Shown piece by piece: positions 33,738 through 43,109 of a DNA stretch of 64,000 bases. Origin of the DNA: Nitratireductor sp. (GTDB taxonomy: Bacteria; Pseudomonadota; Alphaproteobacteria; Rhizobiales; Rhizobiaceae); contig JAGRLT010000045.1 in the NCBI GenBank assembly GCA_020441665.1, positions 1 to 64,000 of the forward strand. Direction: 5' to 3'. The notes beneath the pieces are model-generated. The model was given only the letters and a program-made list of their open reading frames with translations. It had not been told where the DNA came from and ran no database searches. Position 1 is the first letter of the stretch. Each line of letters starts with the position of its first letter. The translations under genes were made by a program, and so were the position numbers.

Positions 33738-34160
33738 CGCCAGCCGGCCGGGCGATTGCCGATGCGGAAACGAAAGGCCGTATCGGAGGAAAGTCCGGGC
33801 TCCATGGAAACACGATGCCGGATAACTTCCGGCTGGGGAAACGGGCCTGCCCGCCAACCCAAGGGAAAGTGCAACAGAAAGCAAACCGCCCCTGGCGCCG
33901 CGTGCGGCGGGGTAAGGGTGAAAGGGTGGGGTAAGAGCCCACCGCGCTGCCAGCAATGACAGTGGCACGGTAAACCCCATCGGGAGCAAGACCGAATAGG
34001 GACAGCGCGGCGGCGCGAGCCGCCAGCCGGTTTTCAGGCCAGTTGTCCGGGTAGGTTGCAGGAGGTGTCCGGCGACGGGCATCCCAGATGAATGATCGCC
34101 GCGCCTTCCGCTTGCGGCAGGCGGCACAGAACCCGGCTTATAGGCCGGCTGGCAATTTTT
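33738..34160 (+). ncRNA. rnpB: RNase P RNA (class A)
   Basis: The RNA component of RNase P that matures tRNA 5' ends. Universally conserved pieces are present: GGAGGAAAGTCCGGGCTCC near 33787-33805, ACAGAAAGCAAACCGCC near 33874-33890, GGTAAACCCCATCGGGAGCAAGACCGAATAGGGACA (its two halves at 33969-34004) and ACAGAACCCGGCTTATAG at 34126-34143. The ends pair as helix P1: GCCAGCCGGCC (33740-33750) with GGCCGGCTGGC (34143-34153). A T-run at 34156-34160 serves as terminator. Large reverse-strand reading frames over this gene are spurious. Confidence 0.97.
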
Positions 34161-34180
34161 CCCGGTACCGCGCCGCCGCG

Positions 34181-34564
34181 TCAGGCGGCAAGCGTGGTCC
34201 ACAGCACCCAGCAGGTGAAAATCCCGTTGGCGACCAGCAGGCAGAAGACGGCAAAGGAGCCGAGATCCTTGGCGTCCTTGCCGAATTTCGAGATTTCGGG
34301 CGAGGTTCGGTCGACCACCAGTTCGATCGCCGTGTTGAGCGCTTCGACGGAAAGGGTGACCAGAAACAGGCAGAGGCTGCCGACATAGGCGAGCGGGCCG
34401 GCGCCGATGGCAAGATAGACGAGCAGAATGGCGGCCGCCGCGGCGAGCTCGTGGCGAAAGGCGGTTTCCTTAAATGCGACCTTCAGGCCGCCAAGGGAGT
34501 AGTTCGCGGCCGCCGCCAGATGCGAAACCCCGTGTTTCTTGCTTGCCGGGTCGAACTCGTTCAT
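34181..34564 (-). CDS. dgkA: Diacylglycerol kinase
   Basis: A 127-residue trimeric inner-membrane kinase of the DgkA family. Three transmembrane helices are preceded by the amphipathic AANYSLGGLKVAFKETAFRHE. The active-site EALNTAIELVVDR motif and the SPEISKFGKDAKDLGS loop are intact. It phosphorylates diacylglycerol to phosphatidic acid for lipid recycling. It is convergent with rnpB and stands alone. Confidence 0.95.
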   Translation of the reverse strand: MNEFDPASKKHGVSHLAAAANYSLGGLKVAFKETAFRHELAAAAAILLVYLAIGAGPLAYVGSLCLFLVTLSVEALNTAIELVVDRTSPEISKFGKDAKDLGSFAVFCLLVANGIFTCWVLWTTLAA

Positions 34565-34699
34565 GCTGCTGTCTCTCCAGAAGATATGCCGGCGTATTCT
34601 GCCCGCGCCGCGATATGCCGCTTTTCAGGATGGCGTACAAGGTCGCATCCCCTAGCGTACGGGCAGTTTGATCATCCGCCATTGGGGAGGAGTGCCGTC

Positions 34700-35779
34700 A
34701 TGAAAGCTGCCGTGTGCCGGGAATTCAGCAAACCGCTTCGGATCGAGGAGGTGAAGCTGGCGGCGCCCCGGAGCGGCGAGATCGAGGTCGCGATCAAGGC
34801 CTGCGCGATCTGCCATTCCGACATCTCCTATGCCGACGGCGCCTGGGGCGGCGATCTGCCGGCCGTCTACGGCCATGAGGCGGCGGGTGTCGTGCGGTGT
34901 GTCGGCAAGGGCGTTGGTGGTGTCAATCCCGGCGACCATGTGGTGGTGACGCTCATCCGCTATTGCGGCGACTGCCATTACTGCCATCAGGGCAGCCAGG
35001 TGATGTGCGAGGAAGTCTTCCCGCTCGATCGCAAGGGGCCGATCAGCGATGGCGAGGGGCCGCTCGTGCAGGCGATGCGCACCGGCGCCTTTGCCGAGCG
35101 CATCGTGGTGCATCACAGCCAGGCGGTGAAAATTCCCAAATCGATCCCCTTCGCCAGCGCTTCGCTGCTCGCCTGCGGCGTCATCACCGGCTATGGCGCG
35201 GTGGTCAACACGGCAAAGGTCAGGTCCGGGCAGAATGTCGCGGTGATCGGCTGTGGCGGCGTCGGCCTCAATTCGGTGCAGGGTGCCGCTGCCAGCGGTG
35301 CGGCGAGGATCATCGCCATCGACATCGCGCCTTCCAAACTGAAGGATGCAAGGAAATTCGGCGCCACCCACGGGCTCAATCCGGCGACGGACGATGTTGC
35401 CGCGAAGATCATGAAGCTGACCGGCGGACGCGGCGTCGACCATGTCTTCGTCACGGTGGGTGCGCCGGCGGCCTTCGAGGGTGCCTTCAACTACATCACC
35501 AAGAATGGCAGCGTGGTCGTCGTCGGCATGCCGGCAACCGGCGTCTATGCCAAATACGATCCCGGCACGATGGCGGCCTGGAACCAGAAGATCATCGGCT
35601 CGAAAATGGGCGAGGCGGTGATTTCCCGCGACATTCCGAAACTGGTGAAAGCCTATCGCAGGGGCGAGCTGAAGCTCGACGAACTGGTTTCGAACACCTA
35701 TCGGCTGGACCAGATCAACGAGGCGATCGCCGAGGTCAGATCCGGCACGGTCAACCGCAATGTGATCATTTTCGACTGA
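34700..35779 (+). CDS. Zinc-dependent alcohol dehydrogenase
   Basis: A 359-residue medium-chain dehydrogenase. Catalytic zinc ligands are C38 (ICHSD) and H59-E60 (GHEAAG). Structural zinc cysteines are C89, C92, C95 and C103. The Rossmann motif GCGGVGLNSVQGA is complete. The C-terminal third (KIIGSKMGEA, KLDELVSNTYRL) resembles S-(hydroxymethyl)glutathione or aryl-alcohol dehydrogenases. ATG at 34700 with GGGGAGGAG upstream; a longer in-frame extension crossing rnpB/dgkA is spurious. Nine bases separate it from the next gene, with which it probably forms an operon. Confidence 0.88.
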   Translation: MKAAVCREFSKPLRIEEVKLAAPRSGEIEVAIKACAICHSDISYADGAWGGDLPAVYGHEAAGVVRCVGKGVGGVNPGDHVVVTLIRYCGDCHYCHQGSQVMCEEVFPLDRKGPISDGEGPLVQAMRTGAFAERIVVHHSQAVKIPKSIPFASASLLACGVITGYGAVVNTAKVRSGQNVAVIGCGGVGLNSVQGAAASGAARIIAIDIAPSKLKDARKFGATHGLNPATDDVAAKIMKLTGGRGVDHVFVTVGAPAAFEGAFNYITKNGSVVVVGMPATGVYAKYDPGTMAAWNQKIIGSKMGEAVISRDIPKLVKAYRRGELKLDELVSNTYRLDQINEAIAEVRSGTVNRNVIIFD

Positions 35780-35788
35780 GGGGGGTTC

Positions 35789-37009
35789 ATGCATCTTCAA
35801 GAAGTCAAGACCTGGGTCGTGGGCAATCCGCCGCCGCAGACCGGCGGGCGGTATTTCATCTTCGTCAAGCTCGTCACCAATGACGGCATCCATGGCTATG
35901 GCGAATGCTATGCGGCGACCTTCGATCCGCATCTGACGGCGAAGATGATCGAGGACGTGGCGGCGCGCTATTTTCTCGGCCGCGATCCGCACGACATCGA
36001 CGTGTTCTTCCGCAACTGCTACTCGGCCGGCTTCTCGCAGCGGCCGGATGTTTCCATGATGGGCTGCTATTCGGCGCTCGAGATCGCCTGCTGGGACATT
36101 ATCGGCAAGGCGGCGGGCCAGCCGATCCACAAGCTGATCGGCGGCCAGGTGCACGAAACGCTGCGCAGCTATACCTATCTCTATCCGCAGACCGGCAGTG
36201 TCTATCCCGACGAAGCCGACGGCAAGGATGCTAGGAACGTCTACAACGATCCCGACATGGCGGCGGAGGCGGCTCTTGCCTGTGTCGAGCAGGGCTTCGA
36301 CGCCATCAAGTTCGATCCGGCCGGTCCCTACACCATCTATGACGGCCACCAGCCGCGGCTTGTCGACATCGAATTGTCTGCCGCCATGTGCAAGGCGGTG
36401 CGCGAGGCGGTCGGCACGCGGGCCGACATCCTGTTCGGCACCCATGGCCAGTTTACGGTGAGCGGCGCCAAGCGGCTGGCGCGGGCGATCGAACCCTATG
36501 ATCCCCTGTGGTTCGAGGAGCCGGTGCCGCCGGATTCGCCCGAGGTGATGGCGGAGGTGGCGCGCTATACCTCCATTCCGGTGGCGACCGGCGAGCGGCT
36601 GACGACGCGGTCGGAATTTGCCCGTGTGATCGAAAACAGGGCGGCCAGCATCCTGCAGCCGGATTCAGGGCGCTCGGGCGGCATTCTCGAAACGCGCAGG
36701 ATCGCCGCCATGGCCGAGCCCTACCACATCCAGATCGCGCCGCACTGCTATTGCGGCCCGATCGTCGGCGCGGCGAACGCCCAGATCGCGGCCGCCTGTC
36801 CCAATTTCCTGATCCTGGAATCGATCAAGACCTGGGACGGGTTTCACGGGCAATTGCTGCACAAGAAGATCGAGTGGCAGGACGGGCATGTGATCCCGTC
36901 GAAGGAGCCGGGGCTCGGCGTCGAGCTCAACGAGGATGTCTGCGAGGCCCATCCCTGGACCGGCGACAGCCTGCATCTGGAAATGATGCGTCAGCCGCTG
37001 GTTCCCTGA
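35789..37009 (+). CDS. Mandelate racemase/enolase-superfamily sugar-acid enzyme
   Basis: A 406-residue enolase-superfamily protein. Metal ligands and acid/base residues are seen at WFEEPVPP (Glu), VATGERL (Glu) and APHCYCGP (His). The usual first metal ligand is replaced by a GTHGQF sequence, as in some cycloisomerase/dehydratase subgroups such as 3,6-anhydro-L-galactonate cycloisomerase. The likely substrate is a sugar acid or lactone, but the exact reaction is not decided. It is co-transcribed with the zinc alcohol dehydrogenase, which could oxidise or reduce a linked sugar. An inverted repeat follows. Confidence 0.75.
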   Translation: MHLQEVKTWVVGNPPPQTGGRYFIFVKLVTNDGIHGYGECYAATFDPHLTAKMIEDVAARYFLGRDPHDIDVFFRNCYSAGFSQRPDVSMMGCYSALEIACWDIIGKAAGQPIHKLIGGQVHETLRSYTYLYPQTGSVYPDEADGKDARNVYNDPDMAAEAALACVEQGFDAIKFDPAGPYTIYDGHQPRLVDIELSAAMCKAVREAVGTRADILFGTHGQFTVSGAKRLARAIEPYDPLWFEEPVPPDSPEVMAEVARYTSIPVATGERLTTRSEFARVIENRAASILQPDSGRSGGILETRRIAAMAEPYHIQIAPHCYCGPIVGAANAQIAAACPNFLILESIKTWDGFHGQLLHKKIEWQDGHVIPSKEPGLGVELNEDVCEAHPWTGDSLHLEMMRQPLVP

Positions 37010-37027
37010 GGGCAAAGTTCTTGCGAT

Positions 37028-37061
37028 GCCACCTTTGGGCGGCTTTCGTGCGCAAGGTGGC
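37028..37061 (+). terminator. Hairpin after the mandelate racemase-family gene
   Basis: GCCACCTT (37028-37035) pairs with AAGGTGGC (37054-37061), enclosing an 18-base loop that can itself pair partly. It lies 18 bp after the stop codon. There is no clear T-run, so termination would be weak. Confidence 0.5.
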
Positions 37062-37092
37062 CCCAAGGGCGTGATGGCTCGCCGGCAAGTCC

Positions 37093-37206
37093 CTACCGCA
37101 CCGTGATCAGCGCAGCGGCTTCGCCGCTGCCGTCGTCTGCGATGGTCAGGCCGGCGCCGGCAAAGACGCCGATGGCGATGACGAGAACAGCAATCACGAT
37201 CTTCAT
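37093..37206 (-). CDS. Predicted 37-residue single-span membrane peptide
   Basis: A short gene beginning at ATG 37206 behind an ideal GGGAGGAAACAGCGC ribosome site. The product begins MKIVIAVLVIAIGVFAGAGL, one transmembrane segment or signal peptide, then a short acidic tail ending ALITVR. Gene-like features are the strong Shine-Dalgarno, typical codon use and the hydrophobic N terminus; no family is recognised. It stands alone in the gap before the dcw cluster. Confidence 0.5.
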   Translation of the reverse strand: MKIVIAVLVIAIGVFAGAGLTIADDGSGEAAALITVR

Positions 37207-37436
37207 GCGCTGTTTCCTCCCGGTTTTCCGCTGCCGGATTTTCCTCCGGCGAGGCGGCGCGTTACCCCTGCCGCAATCCTCTCTGTTCTCCCGACCTTAA
37301 CGCGCCTGCGCCGGTGCGATGTGCATTCGGTCACACCCGGGCGCGCATCGCTAACGCTTTCTTAACCGGATCGATTCAATTGTTACCAACTCCCTAAGAA
37401 AGGGTTCAGAATTCCCTAACTGGCCAAGAAAATCCA

Positions 37437-37465
37437 TTGACCCCCAAATTTTCCCATGATAGCCC
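37437..37465 (+). promoter_or_regulatory. Putative dcw promoter and MraZ-type repeat site
   Basis: A -35-like TTGACC at 37437-37442 is followed by a weak GATAGC at 37458-37463. Overlapping it, CCCA/CCC motifs recur with ~10-bp spacing (TGGGAAAATTTGGGG on the minus strand, 37442-37456), the spacing of the TGGGN repeats bound by MraZ. Repeats continue in degenerate form to the left (37412-37437). Autorepression by MraZ is known in E. coli; use here is inferred. Confidence 0.45.
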
Positions 37466-37793
37466 TTTTTGCAGGGCTGCAGCGGCCGGCGCAATGCCGG
37501 TTTCACCTGCAATCCGGGCGCATTGGAGGGATTTCGGCCCATCGCAACGGTTGTCGTTGGACCGGACAATGGTGCCATCCGGCGTATCCGCCGGTGAGAT
37601 GGCGGGCTTGCAGGGGGCGTCGCTTCGAAATCGCCTTGCTGCAAACGCAACCAGGGGTTGGCGAGCATGAGGGCATGCGCGCGCATATCCCGCTACTGGC
37701 AGTATCCGGGCCAAACAGGGTGGCGCAGCGCGCCGGGCGGTCCGGTTTCAGGTAACCACAGAGCGGCGCGCCAGAGAGCGCAAGGGGTAGAGG
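37466..37793 (+). other. Long 5' leader of the dcw cluster
   Basis: About 330 bp lie between the putative promoter and the mraZ start, with no convincing gene. Several hairpins can form, such as CCGGCGCAATGCCGG near 37486-37500. In Rhodobacter the mraZ 5' leader yields the small RNA UpsM, so a comparable leader RNA is possible; the sequence alone cannot show it. Confidence 0.45.
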
Positions 37794-38291
37794 ATGGATC
37801 GGTTCGTCTCGAACACGATCAATCGCGTCGACAAGAAGGGGCGGGTATCGATTCCCGCGCCGTTCCGGCTCGTTCTCGGCAGTCAGCCCGTTCTCCACAC
37901 CATATTGAGCGTCGATTATCCGGTGGTCGAGGCGGGCGGGCCGCAATTCATGGATGGGCTCAGGCGGCGGCTCGACCTGATGGACCCGCTCAGCGAGGAA
38001 TTCGAGGTCTGGTCGTTCTATCTCGAGGGCGATGCGGCGGAACTGAAGATCGATCCCGAGGGGCGGATCGCGCTGACCGATCATCTTCGGGCCCATGCCG
38101 GGATCAGCGACGAGGTGGCCTTTGTCGGCCGCGGCAATTTCTTTCAACTCTGGGAACCGGAAGCCTTTCGCGCCTATCGCGAAATGGCGCGGGCGAAGGT
38201 GCGCGATCTGCGCCGCATGCTCGGCAATTCGGCCCGGCAAACGGTTTCCCCCGCAGGCTGGACAGGCCCCGGCGAGGAGCAGGAACGATGA
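37794..38291 (+). CDS. mraZ: Transcriptional regulator MraZ
   Basis: The 165-residue first gene of the dcw cluster. It has two SpoVT/AbrB-like domains with the diagnostic DxxxR motifs: [16 protein letters not shown] near residue 10 and [14 protein letters not shown] near 85. MraZ forms rings that bind direct repeats upstream of its own gene and represses the cluster in E. coli. Strong AAGGGG before ATG 37794. Its stop overlaps the rsmH start (ATGA), so the two are translationally coupled. Confidence 0.93.
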   Translation: MDRFVSNTINRVDKKGRVSIPAPFRLVLGSQPVLHTILSVDYPVVEAGGPQFMDGLRRRLDLMDPLSEEFEVWSFYLEGDAAELKIDPEGRIALTDHLRAHAGISDEVAFVGRGNFFQLWEPEAFRAYREMARAKVRDLRRMLGNSARQTVSPAGWTGPGEEQER

Positions 38292-39331
38292 CGGATGGCG
38301 GCGATGGCGCGAGCGGCGCGCCTGGGGACGCTGGCGGACCCGTCCGGCACGTTCCGGTTCTGCTCCACGAGGTCGTCGCGGCGCTGCGTCCGGCAGCGGG
38401 GGATCTCATCATCGACGGCACGTTCGGCGCCGGCGGCTATTCGAGCGCCTTGCTGGAAGCGGGGGCGGAGGTCATCGCCATCGATCGCGACCCGCAGGCG
38501 ATCGCGATCGGCAGGGAATTGCAAGCACGCCATGCGGGAAGGCTGCACCTGCATCAGGGCACGTTTTCGGAACTGGACGCGATTGCCCGCGAGGCCGGCT
38601 TTCCTTCGGTCGATGGCGTGGTGCTCGATGTCGGCGTTTCCTCGATGCAGCTCGACGAGGCGGGGCGCGGTTTCTCCTTCCGCCAGGACGGGCCGCTCGA
38701 CATGCGGATGGCGCAATCGGGTCTTTCCGCCGCCGATGTGGTCAACGGCGCCGACCACGCCACGCTCACCCGCATTTTCGGCATTCTCGGCGAGGAGCGG
38801 CATGCCTCGCGCCTTGCCCGCGCAGTGGCCGAGGCGCGCAAGACGCGGGTGATTTCGACGACGCTGCAGCTTGCCAACATCATCGAGGGCGCGATCGGGC
38901 GCAGGAGCGGCGACCGGATCCACCCGGCGACACGGGCCTTTCAGGGGCTCAGGATCTTCGTCAATGGCGAACTCCACCAGCTTGCCGATGCGCTGTTTTC
39001 AGCCGAGCGCGTTCTCAAGCCCGGCGGGCGGCTCGCCGTCGTTTCGTTCCATTCGCTCGAAGACCGGATCGTCAAACGCTTCTTCCAGGATCGCGCCGGC
39101 CAGGCTTCCACCTCCCGCCATCTGCCGCAGGGCGGGCAGGCCGTGCCGACTTTCGCCCGGGAGCAGCGCGGATCGGTCACCGCGGGCGAGGCCGAACTTG
39201 CCGCCAATCCGCGCGCCCGCTCGGCGAAACTGCGGTCGGGCATCCGCACTGAGGCGCCGCCACGCGCCGCCGATCCCGCGCTCTTCAAGCTCCCCAACCT
39301 TTCCACCGATCAGGTGACGTCCCGTGCTTAG
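38288..39331 (+). CDS. rsmH: 16S rRNA (cytosine(1402)-N(4))-methyltransferase
   Basis: The 347-residue MraW/RsmH enzyme. The SAM-binding [10 protein letters not shown] motif, the [16 protein letters not shown] segment and the DRIVKRFF region are conserved. It methylates N4 of C1402 in the decoding centre of 16S rRNA. ATG at 38288 overlaps the mraZ stop and gives the usual [12 protein letters not shown] opening; longer upstream extensions run over mraZ and are rejected. Its last codons overlap ftsL. Confidence 0.95.
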   Translation: MTDGGDGASGAPGDAGGPVRHVPVLLHEVVAALRPAAGDLIIDGTFGAGGYSSALLEAGAEVIAIDRDPQAIAIGRELQARHAGRLHLHQGTFSELDAIAREAGFPSVDGVVLDVGVSSMQLDEAGRGFSFRQDGPLDMRMAQSGLSAADVVNGADHATLTRIFGILGEERHASRLARAVAEARKTRVISTTLQLANIIEGAIGRRSGDRIHPATRAFQGLRIFVNGELHQLADALFSAERVLKPGGRLAVVSFHSLEDRIVKRFFQDRAGQASTSRHLPQGGQAVPTFAREQRGSVTAGEAELAANPRARSAKLRSGIRTEAPPRAADPALFKLPNLSTDQVTSRA

Positions 39332-39728
39332 AACCATCGACCTCGTTGTAATCGGATTGCTGATCGGCGGCGCCGCCTTCACCTACAAGGTGAAGCAGGA
39401 TTCGGAGACGGCCATCGAGCGCGTCAGCAAGCTGGAACGCAGGATCGCCGCCGAGAAGGACGCCATCGACGTTCTCAAGGCCGATTGGAGCCTTTTAACC
39501 GATCCGCGCCGCATCGAGCGGCTGGTGGAGCGCTACCGCGACCAGCTCGACATCGCGCCGCTCGCGCCAGAGGCGATCGGTACGGTCGCAGATATCCCGC
39601 CGCGACCGGCCATGCCGCAATCGTTGCCGGATACCAGCATTACCGATCTTATCGAAGGCAGGGCGGTCGATCGCGAGACGACCGGCTCGGTTCCCGTGCC
39701 GATGCCATCGCCGGGAGTGCGCCAATGA
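39324..39728 (+). CDS. ftsL: Cell division protein FtsL
   Basis: The 134-residue bitopic protein has a short cytoplasmic tail, one transmembrane helix ([19 protein letters not shown]), a leucine-zipper-like coiled coil (about 25-60) and a Pro-rich tail. FtsL joins FtsB and FtsQ to activate FtsWI at the septum. It starts with GTG at 39324, overlapping rsmH by eight bases, and its stop overlaps ftsI (ATGA), so expression is coupled to both. Confidence 0.85.
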   Translation: MLRTIDLVVIGLLIGGAAFTYKVKQDSETAIERVSKLERRIAAEKDAIDVLKADWSLLTDPRRIERLVERYRDQLDIAPLAPEAIGTVADIPPRPAMPQSLPDTSITDLIEGRAVDRETTGSVPVPMPSPGVRQ

Positions 39729-41497
39729 CCGCAAGATCGCGCCTCCTGCCGCAATCGATCCGCGACCGCGCCTTCCGTGCCGGCGATGGCTTCACCCTTT
39801 CGGCGGCCGCCGGCGGCGGTCATGCCGGGATGCTGCATCTCGACGGATCGCGCAAGCGCGCGGCCACCCGCTCGCGCTCGCGCCTGACCATGGTGATGAT
39901 GACGATCGCCGCGCTTTACTGCGTCATCGCCGGCCGGCTGGTCTATATGGGGTTTCTCGAATCCTCCGACGCGGTGCGGCTGGCGCTTGCCGATCCGACG
40001 ATTTCGGCGCGCCGGCCGGATCTCGTCGACCGCAATGGCAGGGTGCTCGCGACCGACATCAACACGGCATCGCTCTATGGCGAACCGCGCCGCATCGTCG
40101 ATGTGGACGAGGCGGTCGAGCAATTGGCCACGGTGCTGCCCGATCTCGATCTCGGTTCGGCCCATCGTCGGCTTTCCTCCCGCGCCGCCTTCGTCTGGCT
40201 GCGGCGCGAACTGACGCCGAGCCAGCAGAGCCAGATCCTCAAGCTCGGCATTCCCGGCATCGGCTTCAGGCGCGAGACGCGGCGCTTCTATCCCAACGGC
40301 TCCACCGCCTCGCATCTGGTCGGCCATGTCAACATCGACAATGTCGGCATTGCCGGTTTCGAGAAGATGATCGACGACCGTATCCTGCGCGATCTGCGCT
40401 CGGCGGGCTTTGGCGACGCCGTGCCGGCGGAGCCGGTGGAAATGTCGATCGATATCCGCGTGCAGTCGATCGTGCATGACGAACTCGAACGCGCCATGGA
40501 CCGCTATCATGCGATCGCCGCCGGCGGGGTGGTGCTCGACGTGCATACCGGCGAGGTGCTCGCCATGGCCTCGGTGCCGGATTACGATTCCAACGATCCC
40601 GTCCAGGCCCTGCAGCCCGACCGGCTCAACCGGATGTCGGCGGGGCTCTACGAAATGGGCTCGACCTTCAAGACCTTTACCACCGCGATGGCGCTCGACA
40701 GCGGGCTCGTCACCATGCACAGCCGGTTCGACGCCTCGAAGCCGCTGCGGATCGCCGGCTTCACGATCAATGATTTTCACGGCAAGCGGCGGGTCTTAAG
40801 CGTACCGGAAATCTTCATCTATTCCTCCAATATCGGCACGGCGAAAATGGCCGACGTGGTGGGGATCGAGGGGCATCGGGAATTTCTTCACAGGATCGGC
40901 CTGCTCGACAAGATGGAATTCGAACTGCCGGAAACGGCGACGCCGGTCGAGCCGGCGGAGTGGAAGAAGCTCAATTCGGTGACGATTTCCTATGGCCACG
41001 GGGTGACGACGACACCGTTGCAGACGGCGGTTGCCGGCGCGGCGCTGATGAATGGCGGCAAGCTCATCCCGCCGACTCTGTTCCGCCGCAGCCGGGCCGA
41101 TGCCAATCTGATTGCGCGGGCGGTGGTAAAACCCGAAACCAGCGACATGATGCGCTATCTCTTCCGCCTCAATGTGGAGAAGGGCTCGGGCAAGCGCGCC
41201 GATGTGCCGGGCTACTGGGTCGGCGGCAAGACGGGAACGGCGGAGAAGGTCGTCAAGGGCCGCTATTCGAGCGACAAGCGGTTCAACGCCTTCCTGTCGG
41301 CATTCCCGATCGACGATCCGCAATATGTGGTGCTTACGATCATCGACGAGCCGAAGCCCGAGGAGCCGGGCCAGGGCGCGACGGCCGGCAGCAATGCCGC
41401 GGTGATGGTCAGCAACGTCATTCGCCGCGCGGCGCCGGTTTTGGGGGTAAAGCCACAATTTGGTGAAGATTTGCGCCTGATGTCCGTGCGATATTGA
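39725..41497 (+). CDS. ftsI: Septal peptidoglycan transpeptidase FtsI (PBP3)
   Basis: The 590-residue class B penicillin-binding protein. A membrane anchor lies at about 53-76, followed by the pedestal domain and the transpeptidase domain. Catalytic motifs are S313-T-F-K316, S367-S-N369 and K502-T-G504. It cross-links septal peptidoglycan with FtsW. ATG at 39725 overlaps the ftsL stop; the N-terminal cytoplasmic part is about 50 residues, longer than in E. coli but usual in this order. Confidence 0.95.
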   Translation: MTARSRLLPQSIRDRAFRAGDGFTLSAAAGGGHAGMLHLDGSRKRAATRSRSRLTMVMMTIAALYCVIAGRLVYMGFLESSDAVRLALADPTISARRPDLVDRNGRVLATDINTASLYGEPRRIVDVDEAVEQLATVLPDLDLGSAHRRLSSRAAFVWLRRELTPSQQSQILKLGIPGIGFRRETRRFYPNGSTASHLVGHVNIDNVGIAGFEKMIDDRILRDLRSAGFGDAVPAEPVEMSIDIRVQSIVHDELERAMDRYHAIAAGGVVLDVHTGEVLAMASVPDYDSNDPVQALQPDRLNRMSAGLYEMGSTFKTFTTAMALDSGLVTMHSRFDASKPLRIAGFTINDFHGKRRVLSVPEIFIYSSNIGTAKMADVVGIEGHREFLHRIGLLDKMEFELPETATPVEPAEWKKLNSVTISYGHGVTTTPLQTAVAGAALMNGGKLIPPTLFRRSRADANLIARAVVKPETSDMMRYLFRLNVEKGSGKRADVPGYWVGGKTGTAEKVVKGRYSSDKRFNAFLSAFPIDDPQYVVLTIIDEPKPEEPGQGATAGSNAAVMVSNVIRRAAPVLGVKPQFGEDLRLMSVRY

Positions 41498-41603
41498 GCG
41501 CGGCGGGGATTCGGGCCCGAAAGGCTCTGGCGCGGCCGTCCGGCCGGATTTTTCAACCCTGAAGCAAGACCTGCCGGCGCGGGTAACGACTGGAAGCCGA
41601 TCG

Positions 41604-43109
41604 ATGAAATTGCATGCACTGCTCGGTAAGGCGGAGGTTGCGGGTCTTGCCGAGGCGTTTGCGTCCCATACGGCGACGGGCCATGGCAGGGCGGATCAGG
41701 ACATCGAGATTGCCGGGATCACGGCGGATTCGCGTACCGTCGGGCCGGGCTTCCTGTTCGTTGCGCTCAAGGGCACGGCCGCCGACGGGGCGCGGTTCAT
41801 CCCCGATGCGGTCAAGGCCGGCGCCGCGGCCATTCTCACCCATTCGGCCGCCGGTCTCGATGGCGTCAGCGTGCCCGCCGCCCGGCTCGACGATCCGCGC
41901 CTGGCGCTGAGCCGTCTTGCCGCCGCCTTCTATCCGAAGCAGCCGGAAATCATGGTGGCCGTGACGGGTACGGCCGGCAAGACGTCGATTGCCTCGTTTA
42001 CCCGCCAGATCTGGGAAAAGGCCGGCCGTGCCGCCGCCAGCATCGGCACGACCGGGGTCGTGGCGCCGGGCCGCGACACCTATGGCAGCCTGACCACGCC
42101 CGATCCGATCCATCTGCATCGGCTGCTGCAGGAACTCGCCGAAGCGGGCGTCACCCACGGGGCGATGGAAGCCTCCTCCCACGGGCTCGACCAGTACCGG
42201 CTCGACGGGGTGCGGCTCGCGGCGGCCGGGTTCACCAATCTCGGCCGCGATCACATGGACTATCATCCGACGGTCGAGCACTATTTTTCCTCCAAGATGC
42301 GGCTGTTCCGCGACCTCCTGCCGAAGGGCGCGCCGGCGGTGATCTTCGCCGACGATCCGTGGAGCGAAAGGACCGCCGAGGTGGTGCGCGGGGCGGGCGG
42401 CGATCTGCTGACGGTCGGCCGCAAGGGCGACTACATCTCGCTCAAGCGGGTCGAGCATGAACGCTTCGGCCAGATTGCCGAGGTCAGCCATGGCAGCAGC
42501 CATTACCGCATCGAATTTCCCATGGCCGGCGATTTCCAGATCGCCAATGCGCTGGTCTCCGCCGGTCTTGCGATCGCGACCGGAAGCGATCCCGCAGCCA
42601 CGTTCAAGGCGCTCGAGACGCTCAAGGGTGCCTCGGGCCGGCTCGAACTGGTCGGCTATTCGGCAAGCCATGCGCCCTGCTATGTGGACTATGCCCACAA
42701 GCCCGAAGCGCTTGAAAACGTGCTCACCTCGCTGCGGCCGTTCACCACCGGCAAACTCGTCTGCGTCTTCGGATGCGGCGGCGACCGCGATCCGGGCAAG
42801 CGTCCGATCATGGGCGAAATCGCCTCCCGGCTCGCCGACAGGGTGGTGGTGACCGACGACAATCCACGCAGCGAGGAACCGGCCGCGATCCGCGCGGCGA
42901 TCATGGCGGCGGCACCCGGCGCGACCGAGATCGGCGACCGGGCCGAGGCGATCGGCGAGGCGGTCGCGATGCTCGGCACCGGCGATTGCCTGGTGATCGC
43001 CGGCAAGGGCCACGAGACCGGACAGACGATCGGCGGGATCACCCATCCCTTCTCCGACCACGCGGTTCTGCGCGCCGCGCTGGCCGGCGCCGGAGGCCGG
43101 ATGGCATGA
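41604..43109 (+). CDS. murE: UDP-MurNAc-L-Ala-D-Glu--meso-diaminopimelate ligase
   Basis: The 501-residue Mur ligase with the ATP loop GTAGKTS at 122-128 and the meso-diaminopimelate-selecting DNPR motif (DDNPRSEEP), so it adds meso-DAP as expected for Gram-negatives. Substrate is UDP-MurNAc-L-Ala-D-Glu in the cytoplasm. ATG at 41604. Its last four bases overlap murF. Confidence 0.96.
   Translation: MKLHALLGKAEVAGLAEAFASHTATGHGRADQDIEIAGITADSRTVGPGFLFVALKGTAADGARFIPDAVKAGAAAILTHSAAGLDGVSVPAARLDDPRLALSRLAAAFYPKQPEIMVAVTGTAGKTSIASFTRQIWEKAGRAAASIGTTGVVAPGRDTYGSLTTPDPIHLHRLLQELAEAGVTHGAMEASSHGLDQYRLDGVRLAAAGFTNLGRDHMDYHPTVEHYFSSKMRLFRDLLPKGAPAVIFADDPWSERTAEVVRGAGGDLLTVGRKGDYISLKRVEHERFGQIAEVSHGSSHYRIEFPMAGDFQIANALVSAGLAIATGSDPAATFKALETLKGASGRLELVGYSASHAPCYVDYAHKPEALENVLTSLRPFTTGKLVCVFGCGGDRDPGKRPIMGEIASRLADRVVVTDDNPRSEEPAAIRAAIMAAAPGATEIGDRAEAIGEAVAMLGTGDCLVIAGKGHETGQTIGGITHPFSDHAVLRAALAGAGGRMA

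Noticed and set aside
33651..34202. Large reverse-strand reading frame (183 codons) over the RNase P RNA gene.
   Set aside because: The + strand holds all conserved RNase P RNA elements. This reading frame is a known artefact over rnpB genes.
34088..34699. N-terminal extension of the zinc alcohol dehydrogenase.
   Set aside because: The extra residues cross the rnpB 3' end and the antisense of dgkA, and the ATG at 34700 has an ideal ribosome site.
37658..38287. Long in-frame extension of rsmH over mraZ.
   Set aside because: The residues match no RsmH family member, and mraZ is clearly coded in another frame.
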